Positions 1 to 8,369 of a DNA stretch of 64,000 nucleotides are shown piece after piece (within the stretch, counting starts at the first letter, position 1; each line of letters begins with the position of its first letter). The position numbers were made by a program, and so were the translations under genes. The DNA is from Acidocella aromatica (GTDB taxonomy: Bacteria > Pseudomonadota > Alphaproteobacteria > Acetobacterales > Acetobacteraceae). The notes below the pieces were generated by a model that saw nothing but the letters and a program-made list of their open reading frames with translations, ran no database searches and was not told the origin of the DNA. The DNA is taken from positions 84,966 to 148,965 of the forward strand of contig NZ_JACHFJ010000005.1 of assembly GCF_014201825.1 (NCBI RefSeq), read 5' to 3'.

Positions 1-156
1 GGCATCGGGCGATGTCATCTGCGCCGTGAGCGAGGCAGTAGCCTCGTCCGGGGCGGCGTTCACCTGCCCGTTGGCGCCGATGGTCAGCACGGTCTGCGCC
101 CCGGCTGGCGCTGCCGCCATGCCTAGCAGCACGGCCAGAGTTGCGATGCGTTTCAT
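1..156 (-). CDS. SIMPL-domain (DUF541) periplasmic protein, N-terminal fragment
   Basis: This is the first 52 codons of a leftward gene that runs off the window edge. The start ATG at 156 is preceded by a clear AGGAGGACGG ribosome binding site. The first 20 or so residues form a signal peptide (MKRIATLAVLLGMAAAPAGA), so the product is exported. The mature part begins with a pattern close to VLTIGANGQVNAAPDEATAS, which matches the first strand of SIMPL/DUF541 proteins (typically VSGEGEVSAAPDTA). The family is widespread and poorly understood, with proposed roles in oxidative stress or envelope maintenance. Only the N-terminus is visible, so the family call is moderate. Confidence 0.6.
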   Translation of the reverse strand, partial: MKRIATLAVLLGMAAAPAGAQTVLTIGANGQVNAAPDEATASLTAQMTSPDA

Positions 157-193
157 GGCTCCGTCCTCCTGGCCTCAGCCTAGCACGCCGGGT

Positions 194-871
194 TCAGCCG
201 CGCAGCATAAACTCTGCCCGCGCCAGATCGCCAGCCGTGGTGATCTTAAAGTTGTCCTCGGTACCCGCGACCATCTCAACCCGCATGCCCACATGCTCGG
301 CGATCATCGAATCGTCGGTGAATTCCGTCCCCGGCGCGCTCACCACGGCGTGGCGATGCGCGGCCAGGATATCGGCATAGCGGAAGGCCTGAGGTGTCTG
401 CGCGCGCCACAGCCCGGCCCGGTCCACCGTGCCGGTGATCACGCCATTCTCCACGCGCTTGAGCGTATCGGCCAACGGCACACCCACGATCACCGCCGGC
501 ACACGGTCCAGCGCGGCCAACACGGCGGTGATGGTCTCGGGCGCGATGAACGGGCGCACCGCATCGTGGATCAGCACCTTCTCCGGCTTCAGCCCGGCGA
601 TGCCCTCCAGCCCCAGCCGCGCCGAATCCTGGCGCGTCGCACCGCCGAACAGCACCGGGCGCAGCTTGTCCAGCCCCTCCACCGCCGCCTCGTACAGCGC
701 CGTGTCATCCGGGTGGATCAGCACCTGCACCGCGTCGATTTCCTTGTGGCTGGCGAGCGCCATGATCGTGCGGCGCAGGATCGGCTGTCCGCCCAGGGTG
801 AGATATTGCTTGGGCAGCGGCCCGCCAAGCCGGTAGCCACGGCCCGCCGCGACAATCATTGCGATATTCAT
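194..871 (-). CDS. ispD: 2-C-methyl-D-erythritol 4-phosphate cytidylyltransferase
   Basis: IspD transfers CMP from CTP to MEP in the non-mevalonate isoprenoid pathway, in the cytoplasm. The 225-residue product starts MNIAMIVAAGRGYRLGG, which carries the nucleotide-binding A-A-G-x-G-x-R-x-G signature, followed by PKQY. Later come the family HDAVRPF motif and the T-D-D substrate-binding stretch near the C-terminus. The frame stays open upstream to 1201, but homology begins at the ATG at 871, so that start is chosen. No ispF domain follows, so this is the monofunctional form rather than the IspDF fusion seen in many alphaproteobacteria. An ispF gene must lie elsewhere. Confidence 0.9.
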   Translation of the reverse strand: MNIAMIVAAGRGYRLGGPLPKQYLTLGGQPILRRTIMALASHKEIDAVQVLIHPDDTALYEAAVEGLDKLRPVLFGGATRQDSARLGLEGIAGLKPEKVLIHDAVRPFIAPETITAVLAALDRVPAVIVGVPLADTLKRVENGVITGTVDRAGLWRAQTPQAFRYADILAAHRHAVVSAPGTEFTDDSMIAEHVGMRVEMVAGTEDNFKITTAGDLARAEFMLRG

Positions 872-1330
872 GGTAACAGCCTGTTCCTGGCGCTGGGTTG
901 GTTCGGTGCGAGAGAATACGCGCCCCGCGCTTGTCGCGGCAAGCAGCGCCCCAAAAATACGGGCAACGATCATGGAGAGTGCAGTGTCCAGCGTGGAAGC
1001 GAGAGTGTCGCCGGGACATTCGCATGTGTTCCTGGGGGAGGCGCACGAGCATAACGAGCGCCGCGATGACGGCGCTGAAGATCGTCGGCGGCCTATGGTG
1101 CGGCTCCCTCGCCCTGGCGGCAGAAGAAGGCGACCAATTGGCCGACCTGCATCTCTGGGGCCTGGGCATCTGGGCGCGATTCTCTCGGTGCTGTCCGCCA
1201 CCGGGCGCGACGCCCGCTATTACCGCGGCTTTGCCACGCTTGCACATATTACCGTGAAAGTGCTGACCCGGCGTAACGATTGGCCATACCGCTCCGCCGG
1301 GCTATAATGCCCGAAAAAAGGAGCGCCGAA
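872..1330. other. intergenic stretch, no recognisable gene
   Basis: This 459-base stretch lies between the divergent ispD and DUF2188 genes. Several overlapping open frames exist on both strands, but none shows a recognisable domain, a signal peptide or a good ribosome binding site. It presumably holds the two divergent promoters and may contain a decayed gene. An AAAAAAGGAG ribosome binding site for the downstream gene sits at about 1315-1324. Confidence 0.4.
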
Positions 1331-1573
1331 ATGAGCAATTTCCATTACAAAGTCGTGCCGCATGATGGCGGTTGGGCCTACACGCTGAACGGCGCGTTCT
1401 CTGAAACTTTCCGCACGCATGAGGCGGCGCTGAAAGCCGCGCGCCGCGTGGCCGAGGAACAGCGCGTGCCGGACGAGAGCACCTATATCGAGTACCAAAC
1501 CGAGGATGGCGTCTGGCATACCGAGCTGGCGCTGGGCAGCGACCGCCCGGATACGGACGTCGAGGAAGGCTAA
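1331..1573 (+). CDS. DUF2188-like small protein
   Basis: A cytoplasmic 80-residue protein that starts MSNFHYKVVPHDGGWAYTLN and has an AAGGAG ribosome binding site seven bases upstream. The V-V-P-H-D-G-G-W core, followed by a strand and an A-A-x-x-A-A-R-x-x-A helix, fits DUF2188. These are short alpha/beta proteins of unknown function. The C-terminus is acidic (TDVEEG). The gene stands alone and converges on pssA, so context gives no hint of its role. Confidence 0.7.
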   Translation: MSNFHYKVVPHDGGWAYTLNGAFSETFRTHEAALKAARRVAEEQRVPDESTYIEYQTEDGVWHTELALGSDRPDTDVEEG

Positions 1574-1599
1574 CGCCTAAAGGACCTAATGTTTTTGGG

Positions 1600-1638
1600 G
1601 CTGCTCAGCGTGCCACCGGTTCAAGCGCACTGAGCAGC
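1600..1638. terminator. inverted repeat between convergent genes
   Basis: GCTGCTCAG at 1600-1608 pairs perfectly with CTGAGCAGC at 1630-1638, and the pairing continues inward with one mismatch. It lies between the stop codons of the DUF2188 gene and the oppositely oriented pssA. Neither strand shows a convincing T run directly after the stem, so terminator function is only inferred. Confidence 0.4.
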
Positions 1639-1679
1639 AACCTTCACAAAGGGCCTGAAGCTTCACCGCCCAAAAGCTT

Positions 1680-2516
1680 TTACGAGGTTTCCAGCACATC
1701 CTCGGCGGCGGCGCGGCGTTCCTCGGCCTGCTTGGCCAGCTTGCGGTAGCTGCGCAAGCTGAAGGGCAGCATCGCCATGTAGGCCCCGGCCAACAGCGCA
1801 CCGGCCAGATACGGGTCGGCAAAGATCAGCGAGGCCAGCACCACCACCCCGATGAGCATTGGCAGCAGCCCGGCGGTGGGGATCTTGAAGTTCTTGAAGC
1901 TCCACACCGGCAGAGTGGAGATGCACAAGCCCGCCACCACCACCAGCACCGCCCCGGTGAACAGCGGAAACGATGCCAGCTCGTGCAGCCAGCCCATGCT
2001 GAGCTGATCCGCCTCCAGCCCGATATAAAGTGGGAACATGGCCAGCGCCGCCCCCGCAGGTGCCGGGACGCCCGTGAAGAAGTTATAGGCAAACGCCGCC
2101 TTCGGCGCCGAATCCAGCGCCGCGTTGAACCGCGCCAGGCGCAGCGCCATGGCGGCGGAGAACATCAGCGGCGGCAAAAAGCCGATCGCCCCAAGCTCGC
2201 TCAGCGACCACATATACAACAGTAGCGCCGGAGCCACGCCGAAGCACAGGAAGTCGGAAAGACTGTCCAACTCCGCGCCGAAGCGCGAGGTGGCCTTGAG
2301 CATGCGCGCCAGCCGACCGTCCAGCCCGTCGATCACCATGGAAACGGCGATGGCGATCACCGCCGCGCCATAGCGCTCCTGCATGCCGAGCCTGATGGCC
2401 GAGAGCCCGATGCACAGGCCCAGCAGCGTCATCAGGTTGGGCAGCATGCGGTTGAAGCTTTCGCCCGAGAGGCGCTGGCGGCGCGGCAGGCGGCGTCGAC
2501 GGCGATGTGCCATCAT
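1680..2516 (-). CDS. pssA: CDP-diacylglycerol-serine O-phosphatidyltransferase
   Basis: A 278-residue integral membrane enzyme that makes phosphatidylserine from CDP-diacylglycerol and serine. The CDP-alcohol phosphotransferase motif DGx2ARx8Gx3Dx3D is complete (DG-RL-AR, then G, then D and D of ELDSLSD, around residues 64-86). About eight hydrophobic segments follow an Arg-rich N-terminus (MMAHRRRRRLPRRQR). The start ATG at 2516 overlaps the psd stop in an ATGA junction, and a second in-frame ATG follows at once. Translational coupling with psd puts the synthase and decarboxylase for phosphatidylethanolamine in one transcript. Confidence 0.92.
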   Translation of the reverse strand: MMAHRRRRRLPRRQRLSGESFNRMLPNLMTLLGLCIGLSAIRLGMQERYGAAVIAIAVSMVIDGLDGRLARMLKATSRFGAELDSLSDFLCFGVAPALLLYMWSLSELGAIGFLPPLMFSAAMALRLARFNAALDSAPKAAFAYNFFTGVPAPAGAALAMFPLYIGLEADQLSMGWLHELASFPLFTGAVLVVVAGLCISTLPVWSFKNFKIPTAGLLPMLIGVVVLASLIFADPYLAGALLAGAYMAMLPFSLRSYRKLAKQAEERRAAAEDVLETS

Positions 2517-3187
2517 GCGGCGGGCAGCTCGGCGATCACCGTCTCGCCGCCAAGCATGCGCTGGCCGACCGCCACCAGCACCTTGCTGCCCTCGGGCAGG
2601 TACAAATCGGTGCGGCTGCCGAAGCGGATAATGCCGAAGCGTTGCCCGGCGGTCAGGTTCTGGCCCTCATGCACCTCGCACAGAATGCGCCGCGCGATCA
2701 GCCCGGCGATCTGCACCACCACCGCCTGCTTACCATTGGCCAGGCGCAGCAGCAGGGAGTTGCGCTCATTGTCGTCGCTCGCCTTATCGGCGGCGGCGTT
2801 GAGGAACAGGCCGGGGTGATAGGCGATCTTCTCCACCGTGGCGGCGATGGGCGAGCGGTTCACATGCACGTCCAGCACCGAGAGGAAGGTGGCGACGCGC
2901 AGCAGCTTGGTCTCGCCCAGCCCCAGCTCGGCGGGGGGGATGGCTTCCTCGATGCTCACCACGCGGCCATCGGCCGGGGCGACGAACACATCCGCGCGGG
3001 GCGGCAACACGCGCTCGGGGTCGCGGAAGAAATACAGGCAGAACAGGGCGAAGATCACGCCCGCCCAGGCCAGCGGGTGCCAGAACAGCAGCCCCAACAG
3101 CGCCGCGGCGATGCCGCCTAGAATGAACGGATAACCAGCCTTGTGCGGCGGGCTCATTACCGACTGCACGGTTTCAGCAAGATTCAT
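2513..3187 (-). CDS. psd: phosphatidylserine decarboxylase, short form
   Basis: A 224-residue protein of the short Psd family, which converts phosphatidylserine to phosphatidylethanolamine using a pyruvoyl group made by self-cleavage. Two hydrophobic stretches near residues 20-50 anchor it, followed by YFFRDPER, APADGRV and the VHVNRSP motif. The cleavage/pyruvoyl site is the Gly-Ser pair in RFGSRTD near the C-terminus. It overlaps pssA by four bases, and the LysM gene stop lies three bases upstream of its ATG, so the three genes form one leftward operon. Confidence 0.93.
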   Translation of the reverse strand: MNLAETVQSVMSPPHKAGYPFILGGIAAALLGLLFWHPLAWAGVIFALFCLYFFRDPERVLPPRADVFVAPADGRVVSIEEAIPPAELGLGETKLLRVATFLSVLDVHVNRSPIAATVEKIAYHPGLFLNAAADKASDDNERNSLLLRLANGKQAVVVQIAGLIARRILCEVHEGQNLTAGQRFGIIRFGSRTDLYLPEGSKVLVAVGQRMLGGETVIAELPAA

Positions 3188-3190
3188 GGA

Positions 3191-4150
3191 TCAACTCTTG
3201 GTTTTGGGCAGCACGAAGCTCTGGCCCGGGAAGATGAGGTTCGGGTCGCGGATTTTGCCCGCATTGGCCGAGTAGATCAACGTATACATCGTGCCATGCC
3301 CGTATGCGTGCCGCGCGATCAGCCACAGGCAGTCGCCGGGGGCGATGAGCACATGCCCCTCGGCCAAGGCGGCGGCAAGGGTCTCGGGCGCGAAGGGCGC
3401 GGTGACGGGCGGCAGTACCTGCCCAGTGGCGCTGGTGCCGCCAAGGCTCAACATACCGGCATGGTCCGGCACGGCGGCGGCGATATGCCAGCGCCCCTGC
3501 GCATCGGCCTTGGTCTGGCCAACCTCGGCATTGTCCAGGCGCAGATCCAGGCTCGCCCCGGCCGGGGCGGTGCCGGAGAAGATGGCATGGCCGCTGGTAT
3601 CGTAATCCACCGCGCCGATGCCAAGCTGCCCAGCCTGCGGCCCCTGCCCCGTGAGCACGGTGCTGCCATTGGGGCCGGAGAGCACGGTCAGCACCTGCCC
3701 GCCATTGCCCGGCACGCTCACCACGGCGGTCTGGTTGCCCGCGATCTCGGTGCCGCCGGGCGGCACTTCGGAGAGGGTGATCTCGTGCGTGCCGGGGGTG
3801 AGCGGTGTGGCGGGCACGAGCACGAAGGCGCCATGGCTATCCGCCATCACCGTGCCGAGCACGTTGCTATTGTCCTTCACGAACACTTTCGCGCCGGGGG
3901 CGGCGCGGCCCGCAATCACGGTATTGCCCTGCGTATCGACCCGCACCACGTCGAATTGCGGCGGGGCGATGGTGCTCACCGCCGGGGCGGGCGCGGCACT
4001 CGGCGCGGGCGGTGGCGGCACCGAGGGATGCTCGCCGTGGCGCAGCAGCAGCAGCACGCTTACATCCAGCAGCGCCAGCACGCCGAGCACGGCAACCGCG
4101 ATGACCCGTGTCTTGTTGCCCCCCTGCGGGGCTTGATCCTTGCTTGCCAT
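3191..4150 (-). CDS. LysM-domain envelope protein with N-terminal membrane anchor
   Basis: A 319-residue protein with a short basic cytoplasmic segment, one transmembrane helix at about residues 15-37, a Pro/Ala-rich linker, Ig-like beta repeats, and a C-terminal LysM domain (GDCLWLIARHAYGHGTMY through NPNLIFPGQ-like NLIFPGQSFVLP). LysM domains bind the glycan of peptidoglycan, so this probably tethers the inner membrane to the wall. The architecture is common in alphaproteobacteria, but no specific role is known. It is first in the operon with psd and pssA. Its start faces the LOG gene across a 53-base divergent gap. Confidence 0.8.
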   Translation of the reverse strand: MASKDQAPQGGNKTRVIAVAVLGVLALLDVSVLLLLRHGEHPSVPPPPAPSAAPAPAVSTIAPPQFDVVRVDTQGNTVIAGRAAPGAKVFVKDNSNVLGTVMADSHGAFVLVPATPLTPGTHEITLSEVPPGGTEIAGNQTAVVSVPGNGGQVLTVLSGPNGSTVLTGQGPQAGQLGIGAVDYDTSGHAIFSGTAPAGASLDLRLDNAEVGQTKADAQGRWHIAAAVPDHAGMLSLGGTSATGQVLPPVTAPFAPETLAAALAEGHVLIAPGDCLWLIARHAYGHGTMYTLIYSANAGKIRDPNLIFPGQSFVLPKTKS

Positions 4151-4203
4151 ATCGCCCCTAGCCTGCCACGAACGGGGCCATACTGGAAGCGAGGCAGAGC
4201 TTT

Positions 4204-4758
4204 ATGGGTAGTTTTTCCGTCACCGTGTTTTGCGGCTCCTCCCCGGGTGCCGAGGCCACCTACGGCCAGGCCGCGCAGGCGCTGGGCGCCGGGCTTGGCC
4301 AACGCGGCATGAATCTGGTGTTCGGCGGCGGCAATGTGGGGCTGATGGGCGTGACGGCGGGAGCGGCGCTGGAGGCGGGCTCGCATGTCACCGGCATCAT
4401 CCCGGACTTTCTGCGCAAGCGTGAGGTGGAGTTCCACGGCCTCTCGGAACTCATCGTCACCGACTCGATGCACACCCGCAAGCGCCGCCTCTTCGCCCTG
4501 GCCAACGCCTTCGTGGTGATGCCCGGCGGCCTCGGCACTTACGACGAGACGTTCGAGATCCTGACCTGGAAGCAGCTCGGCCAGCACGCCAAGCCGATCA
4601 TCCTGGTGGACATTCTCGGCTGGGCGCAACCTTTCGTGGCCATGATCGAGCAGACGATCGCCCGCGGCTTCGCCCGCGAGAGCGTGCGCGATCTGTTCGA
4701 GGTCGTGGCGGACGTGCCCGCCGTGCTGGCGCGGCTGGAGGAACTGCGCGGGGATTAA
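4204..4758 (+). CDS. LOG family nucleotide 5'-monophosphate phosphoribohydrolase (TIGR00730)
   Basis: A 184-residue Rossmann-fold protein with the family signature PGGLGTYDE (PGGxGTxxE) in the middle and VFGGGNVGLMG near the N-terminus. Members release the base from nucleoside 5'-monophosphates. Plant LOG enzymes activate cytokinins this way, and bacterial homologues are often called lysine decarboxylase-like by mistake. The full length matches the family. The stop TAA (4756-4758) overlaps the reverse-strand stop of flbT in a shared TTAA, so the two genes converge tail to tail without any spacer. Confidence 0.88.
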   Translation: MGSFSVTVFCGSSPGAEATYGQAAQALGAGLGQRGMNLVFGGGNVGLMGVTAGAALEAGSHVTGIIPDFLRKREVEFHGLSELIVTDSMHTRKRRLFALANAFVVMPGGLGTYDETFEILTWKQLGQHAKPIILVDILGWAQPFVAMIEQTIARGFARESVRDLFEVVADVPAVLARLEELRGD

Positions 4759-5141
4759 GCCCGGCTGAACGCCTCGGCGCGGACCATCATCCTCGCCTGC
4801 TTCAGCGCTTCGAACCCGGCATCGTCGGCCAACCGGGCGAGCAGCGTCTCCCACCCGGCGCGGGCAGCGCCCTGGGCCGCATCACGCAGGATCTCGATAA
4901 CCTGCCGCGCGGCCGCGAATGCCGCCGGGCGCTCATCCTCCGGGCCGATATAAGCCTGCTGCAACGCGTAATAGACCCGCCGCGCCGGGGTGGTCGCCTC
5001 GTCCTCGCGCATGATCTGCCTACCGAACAGGAAACGCGCCTGGGTGTTCAGCTCGAGGCGCGTGCGTGTCTTGAAGCGAATCACCGCCCCGTTGAGGATC
5101 ATCGATTCGCCCTGCTTGAGTTCGAGTACCAGTGCCGTCAT
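4755..5141 (-). CDS. flbT: flagellar biosynthesis repressor FlbT
   Basis: A 128-residue product whose N-terminus (MTALVLELKQGESMILNGAV) and TTPARRVYYALQQAY segment match FlbT, a post-transcriptional regulator known from Caulobacter that binds flagellin mRNA. The frame is open upstream to 5234, but family similarity begins at the ATG at 5141. FlbT is usually encoded beside flagellin and flaF genes. Here its neighbours are a LOG hydrolase and dnaN, so the gene is an orphan in this window. Flagellar genes may lie elsewhere, or the protein may control another mRNA. Confidence 0.82.
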   Translation of the reverse strand: MTALVLELKQGESMILNGAVIRFKTRTRLELNTQARFLFGRQIMREDEATTPARRVYYALQQAYIGPEDERPAAFAAARQVIEILRDAAQGAARAGWETLLARLADDAGFEALKQARMMVRAEAFSRA

Positions 5142-5319
5142 GGGTTCATCCGCCAGGGTGCCTAAGGCCCCGAATTTGCCACGGCGCGGCTTAATAAGCG
5201 GTGAATACGGGTTAAACCCCTGCCAGACCTGCACCTTCCCTAGAGCTGCGCCCCTTGCTACGGTAGGTCACGAATCGGTCAACAATGCCAAAAATTAGTT
5301 TTGTGTCTGGAAGGGTATC
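5142..5319. promoter_or_regulatory. flbT/dnaN divergent intergenic region
   Basis: This 178-base gap must carry the divergent flbT and dnaN promoters. It holds a small inverted repeat, GGGTTAAACCC, at 5209-5219. A good ribosome binding site for dnaN (GGAAGGG) ends six bases before its ATG. No DnaA box or other known operator was recognised with confidence. Confidence 0.4.
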
Positions 5320-6444
5320 ATGAAGTTCAAGGCCGATCGAGCCACGTTGATGAAATCTCTGGCCCATGTGCAGAACGTGGTGGAGAAGCGCAACACGATC
5401 CCCATCCTCGCCAACGTGCTGCTGGCCGTGCGCGACGGCAAGCTGACCATCGCCGCGACCGATCTTGAGATCGCCCTTGTCGAGGAAGTGGCCGCCGAGG
5501 CTTCGCGCGACGGCGCCATCACCGTGCCCGCCGCCACGCTGTACGAGATCGTGCGCCGCCAACCGGACAATGCCGTTATCGAGCTGGACCATCCTGGCGG
5601 GGACGCGCAGCTGGCCCTGCGCGCCGGGCGTTACGCCACCAGCCTCGTGGCGCTGTCAGTCGATGAATTTCCCAAGCTGGACGCAGGCAAGCTCTCGCAT
5701 AACTTCGTGGTCTCGGCGCAGGAGCTACGCGGGCTCATCGACCGCACGCGCTTCGCCATCTCCACCGAGGAAACGCGCTATTACCTGAACGGCATCTACC
5801 TGCACGCCGCCGAAGGCGAAGGCGGTCCTTGCCTGCGCGCCGTGGCGACGGATGGCCACCGCCTCGCCCGTGTCGAGGAGCCCCTGCCCACCGGTGCCGC
5901 CGGCATGCCGGGTATCATCATCCCGCGCAAGACGGTGACCGAGCTGCGCAAGCTACTCGATGAAGCCTCCGGCGAGGTGGAAGTCTCGCTCTCCGAGACG
6001 CGCATCCAGTTCACCATCGGCAACATGCGCCTGACCAGCAAGCTGATCGACGGCACCTTCCCCGATTACGACCGCGTCATCCCCCGTGGGAACGACAAGA
6101 TCCTGCGCGTGGACAAAAAGGACTTCAACGACGCCGTTGGCCGCGTCTCGGCGATTAGCGCCGAGAAGCACCGCCCGGTGAAGCTCTCCCTGGCCAAAGA
6201 TCTGCTGGTCATCTCCGCCGCCTCCGCCGAGCAGGGTTCGGCATCCGAGGAGTTGGGCGGCGATCTGGTGGACTACCAGTCCGGCCCGCTCGAGATCGGC
6301 TTCCAGGCGCGTTACCTCTCGGACGTGACCGACCAGATCAAGGGCAAGGTGGAGTTCCTCTTCGCCGATGGCGCGGCCCCGACCCTGGTGCGCGATCAGG
6401 ACGACGCATCGGCCATCTACGTGCTGATGCCGATGCGGGTGTAA
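5320..6444 (+). CDS. dnaN: DNA polymerase III beta subunit (sliding clamp)
   Basis: A 374-residue protein covering the usual three clamp domains. It begins MKFKADRATLMKSLAHVQNV and ends with the family C-terminal MPMRV, the conserved end that forms part of the partner-binding pocket. The ring-shaped dimer tethers Pol III and other partners to DNA. It heads an operon with recF and a YmdB-like gene. In many alphaproteobacteria dnaN lies just after dnaA, whereas here dnaA is about 2 kb away and convergent with this operon. Confidence 0.96.
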   Translation: MKFKADRATLMKSLAHVQNVVEKRNTIPILANVLLAVRDGKLTIAATDLEIALVEEVAAEASRDGAITVPAATLYEIVRRQPDNAVIELDHPGGDAQLALRAGRYATSLVALSVDEFPKLDAGKLSHNFVVSAQELRGLIDRTRFAISTEETRYYLNGIYLHAAEGEGGPCLRAVATDGHRLARVEEPLPTGAAGMPGIIIPRKTVTELRKLLDEASGEVEVSLSETRIQFTIGNMRLTSKLIDGTFPDYDRVIPRGNDKILRVDKKDFNDAVGRVSAISAEKHRPVKLSLAKDLLVISAASAEQGSASEELGGDLVDYQSGPLEIGFQARYLSDVTDQIKGKVEFLFADGAAPTLVRDQDDASAIYVLMPMRV

Positions 6445-6447
6445 CCC

Positions 6448-7551
6448 ACGCAGGTCTCCCGCCTCACCCTCACGGATTTCCGCTCCTACGCCGCGCTACG
6501 GTTTGAACCCGCAGCGCGGCTTGTTGTGTTTGCGGGTCCCAATGGCACGGGCAAAACCAATCTGCTCGAAGCCCTGTCCCTGCTTGTCCCCGGACGCGGC
6601 CTGCGTGGAACCAAATTCTCCGAACTCGCCCGCCGTGGCCCCGGCGCCTCAGGAAGCTGGGCCGTGGCCGCGCAATTCAGCAACGGCCTGGAAATCGGCA
6701 CCGCCCAAACCGAGGGCGCGCCCGACCGCCGGGAATTCCGCCTGAATGGCGCCAAGCCCCGCACCCAGTCCGAGGTGGCGGAGCAGCTCGCCGCCGTGTG
6801 GCTCACCCCGCAGATGGACCGGCTCTTCACCGACACCGCCTCCGGCCGCCGCAAATTCCTCGACCGTCTGGTAGTGGCCCTGGAGCCCAGCCATGCCCGC
6901 GAGATCGCGGCCTTCGAATCCGCCTCCGCCCAGCGTAACCGCCTGCTGGCGGAAGACCGCGCGGAGGCCGCCTGGCTCGCGGGGCTGGAAGATTCCATGG
7001 CCCGCCATGCCGTTGCCGCCACCGCCGCGCGCATGGCCCTGCTTACCCGGCTCAACACCGCCATCGCCACAGGTGCTGCCGATCCCTTCCCCCGCGTCGC
7101 CCTGGCACTCGACTGCGCCATCGCCACGCGCCTCGCCGCCACCCCGGCGCTGGAAGTGGAAGACGCCCTGCGCGCCGCCTATGCCCATGCCCGCGCGCAG
7201 GACGCTGCCGCGCGGAGCGCCAGCCTTGGCCCGCAGCGCACGGACTTCCTTATTGCCGACGCGGACTCCAACCGTCCCGCTGCCCTCTCCTCCACCGGGC
7301 AGCAGAAGGCCATGCTCATCGGCATCGTGCTCGGCCATGCCTCGCTCATCGCCACCGCGCGCGGCACCCCGCCGCTGCTGCTGCTCGACGAACCACTGGT
7401 GCATCTGGACTCCATCCGCCGCGCCGCCCTGTTCGCAGCGCTGAACACCGGCGCGCTCTCCGCCTGGCTCACCGGCACCGACCACGAAACCTTCGCTGGG
7501 CTGGGCGCCGCCTGTTACACCATCCGCGAAGGCTCTATAGACGCGCTATGA
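6448..7551 (+). CDS. recF: DNA replication and repair protein RecF (start codon unclear)
   Basis: RecF is an ABC-type ATPase that helps load RecA at gaps. The Walker A motif GPNGTGKTN, the SSTGQQKAM signature region and the LLLLDEPLVHLD Walker B are all present. Family similarity begins at once after dnaN with TQVSRLTLTDFRSYAALRF, in the same frame as dnaN, but that stretch contains no ATG, GTG or TTG. The first canonical start is a GTG at 6526, which would remove the first strand before the Walker loop. The ACG at 6448 occupies the place where a start is expected. The true start could be non-canonical, or the sequence may hold an error. About 367 residues from 6448. Confidence 0.88.
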   Translation, partial: TQVSRLTLTDFRSYAALRFEPAARLVVFAGPNGTGKTNLLEALSLLVPGRGLRGTKFSELARRGPGASGSWAVAAQFSNGLEIGTAQTEGAPDRREFRLNGAKPRTQSEVAEQLAAVWLTPQMDRLFTDTASGRRKFLDRLVVALEPSHAREIAAFESASAQRNRLLAEDRAEAAWLAGLEDSMARHAVAATAARMALLTRLNTAIATGAADPFPRVALALDCAIATRLAATPALEVEDALRAAYAHARAQDAAARSASLGPQRTDFLIADADSNRPAALSSTGQQKAMLIGIVLGHASLIATARGTPPLLLLDEPLVHLDSIRRAALFAALNTGALSAWLTGTDHETFAGLGAACYTIREGSIDAL

Positions 7552-8363
7552 GATTACTGTTCCTGGGCGATCTGCTCGGCCGCGCCGGCCGCGAAGCAGC
7601 GCTGAAGCATATCCCCGAGTTGCGCGCCGCGCTGAAACTCGATTTTGTTGCCGTCAACGCCGAAAACGCCAGCCATGGCTTCGGGCTGGGGCCGGACATG
7701 GCGCAAGCCCTGTTCGCCGTTGGGGCCGACGCCATCACCCTGGGCAACCATGCCTGGGACCGGCGCGAGATCATCCCCTATATCGCGCAGGAAAAACGCC
7801 TGCTGCGCCCCATCAACTATCCCCCCGGCACGCCGGGGCAAGGCTCGGCGCTCATCCCCCTGCCCGATGGCCGCAAGGTGCTCGTCGTCCAGGCCATGGG
7901 GCGGCTGTTCATGGACCCGCTGGACTGCCCCTTCCGCACCACCGAGGAGCTGCTCTCCCGCCATAAGCTCGGTGTCACCACGCACGCCATATTGCTGGAC
8001 ATCCACGCCGAGGCCAGCTCCGAGAAAATGGCTTTCGCCCATGCCTTCGACGGCCGGGTTTCCTCCGTCACCGGCACGCATACACATATTCCCACGGCGG
8101 ACCATCAGGTGCTGCCCGGCGGCACCGCCTATGCCACCGATCTCGGCATGTGCGGCGATTACGACTCCGTGATCGGGATGCAGAAGGAGGGCGCCATCGG
8201 CCGCCTCATCCGCAAACTGCCCGGCGACCGCCTCACCCCAGCGGAAGGCCCGGCCACACTCTGCGGCGCGTTCATCGAAACCAACGACGCCACCGGCCTC
8301 GCCACCCGCATCGAACCCGTGCGCCTCGGCGGCCGCTTGGCGCCGGCCATGCCGAAGCTGTAG
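7548..8363 (+). CDS. YmdB-like metallophosphoesterase (TIGR00282)
   Basis: A 271-residue protein starting MRLLFLGDLLGRAGREA, with a G-D metal-binding motif at the N-terminus, NAENASHGFGL, TLGNHAWD (GNH) and VTGTHTHIPTAD (GTHTH). These are the dimetal ligands of the TIGR00282 calcineurin-like family. Bacillus YmdB is a cyclic-nucleotide phosphodiesterase that affects biofilm and motility decisions. The substrate here is unknown. The ATG overlaps the recF stop (ATGA), so it is co-translated with recF. This linkage to dnaN-recF is itself worth noting. Confidence 0.85.
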   Translation: MRLLFLGDLLGRAGREAALKHIPELRAALKLDFVAVNAENASHGFGLGPDMAQALFAVGADAITLGNHAWDRREIIPYIAQEKRLLRPINYPPGTPGQGSALIPLPDGRKVLVVQAMGRLFMDPLDCPFRTTEELLSRHKLGVTTHAILLDIHAEASSEKMAFAHAFDGRVSSVTGTHTHIPTADHQVLPGGTAYATDLGMCGDYDSVIGMQKEGAIGRLIRKLPGDRLTPAEGPATLCGAFIETNDATGLATRIEPVRLGGRLAPAMPKL

Positions 8364-8369
8364 GGCCGA

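Noticed and set aside
872..1330. Several 100-150 codon frames on both strands
   Set aside because: None has a good ribosome binding site, a signal peptide or a recognisable domain. The stretch is left as unassigned intergenic DNA.
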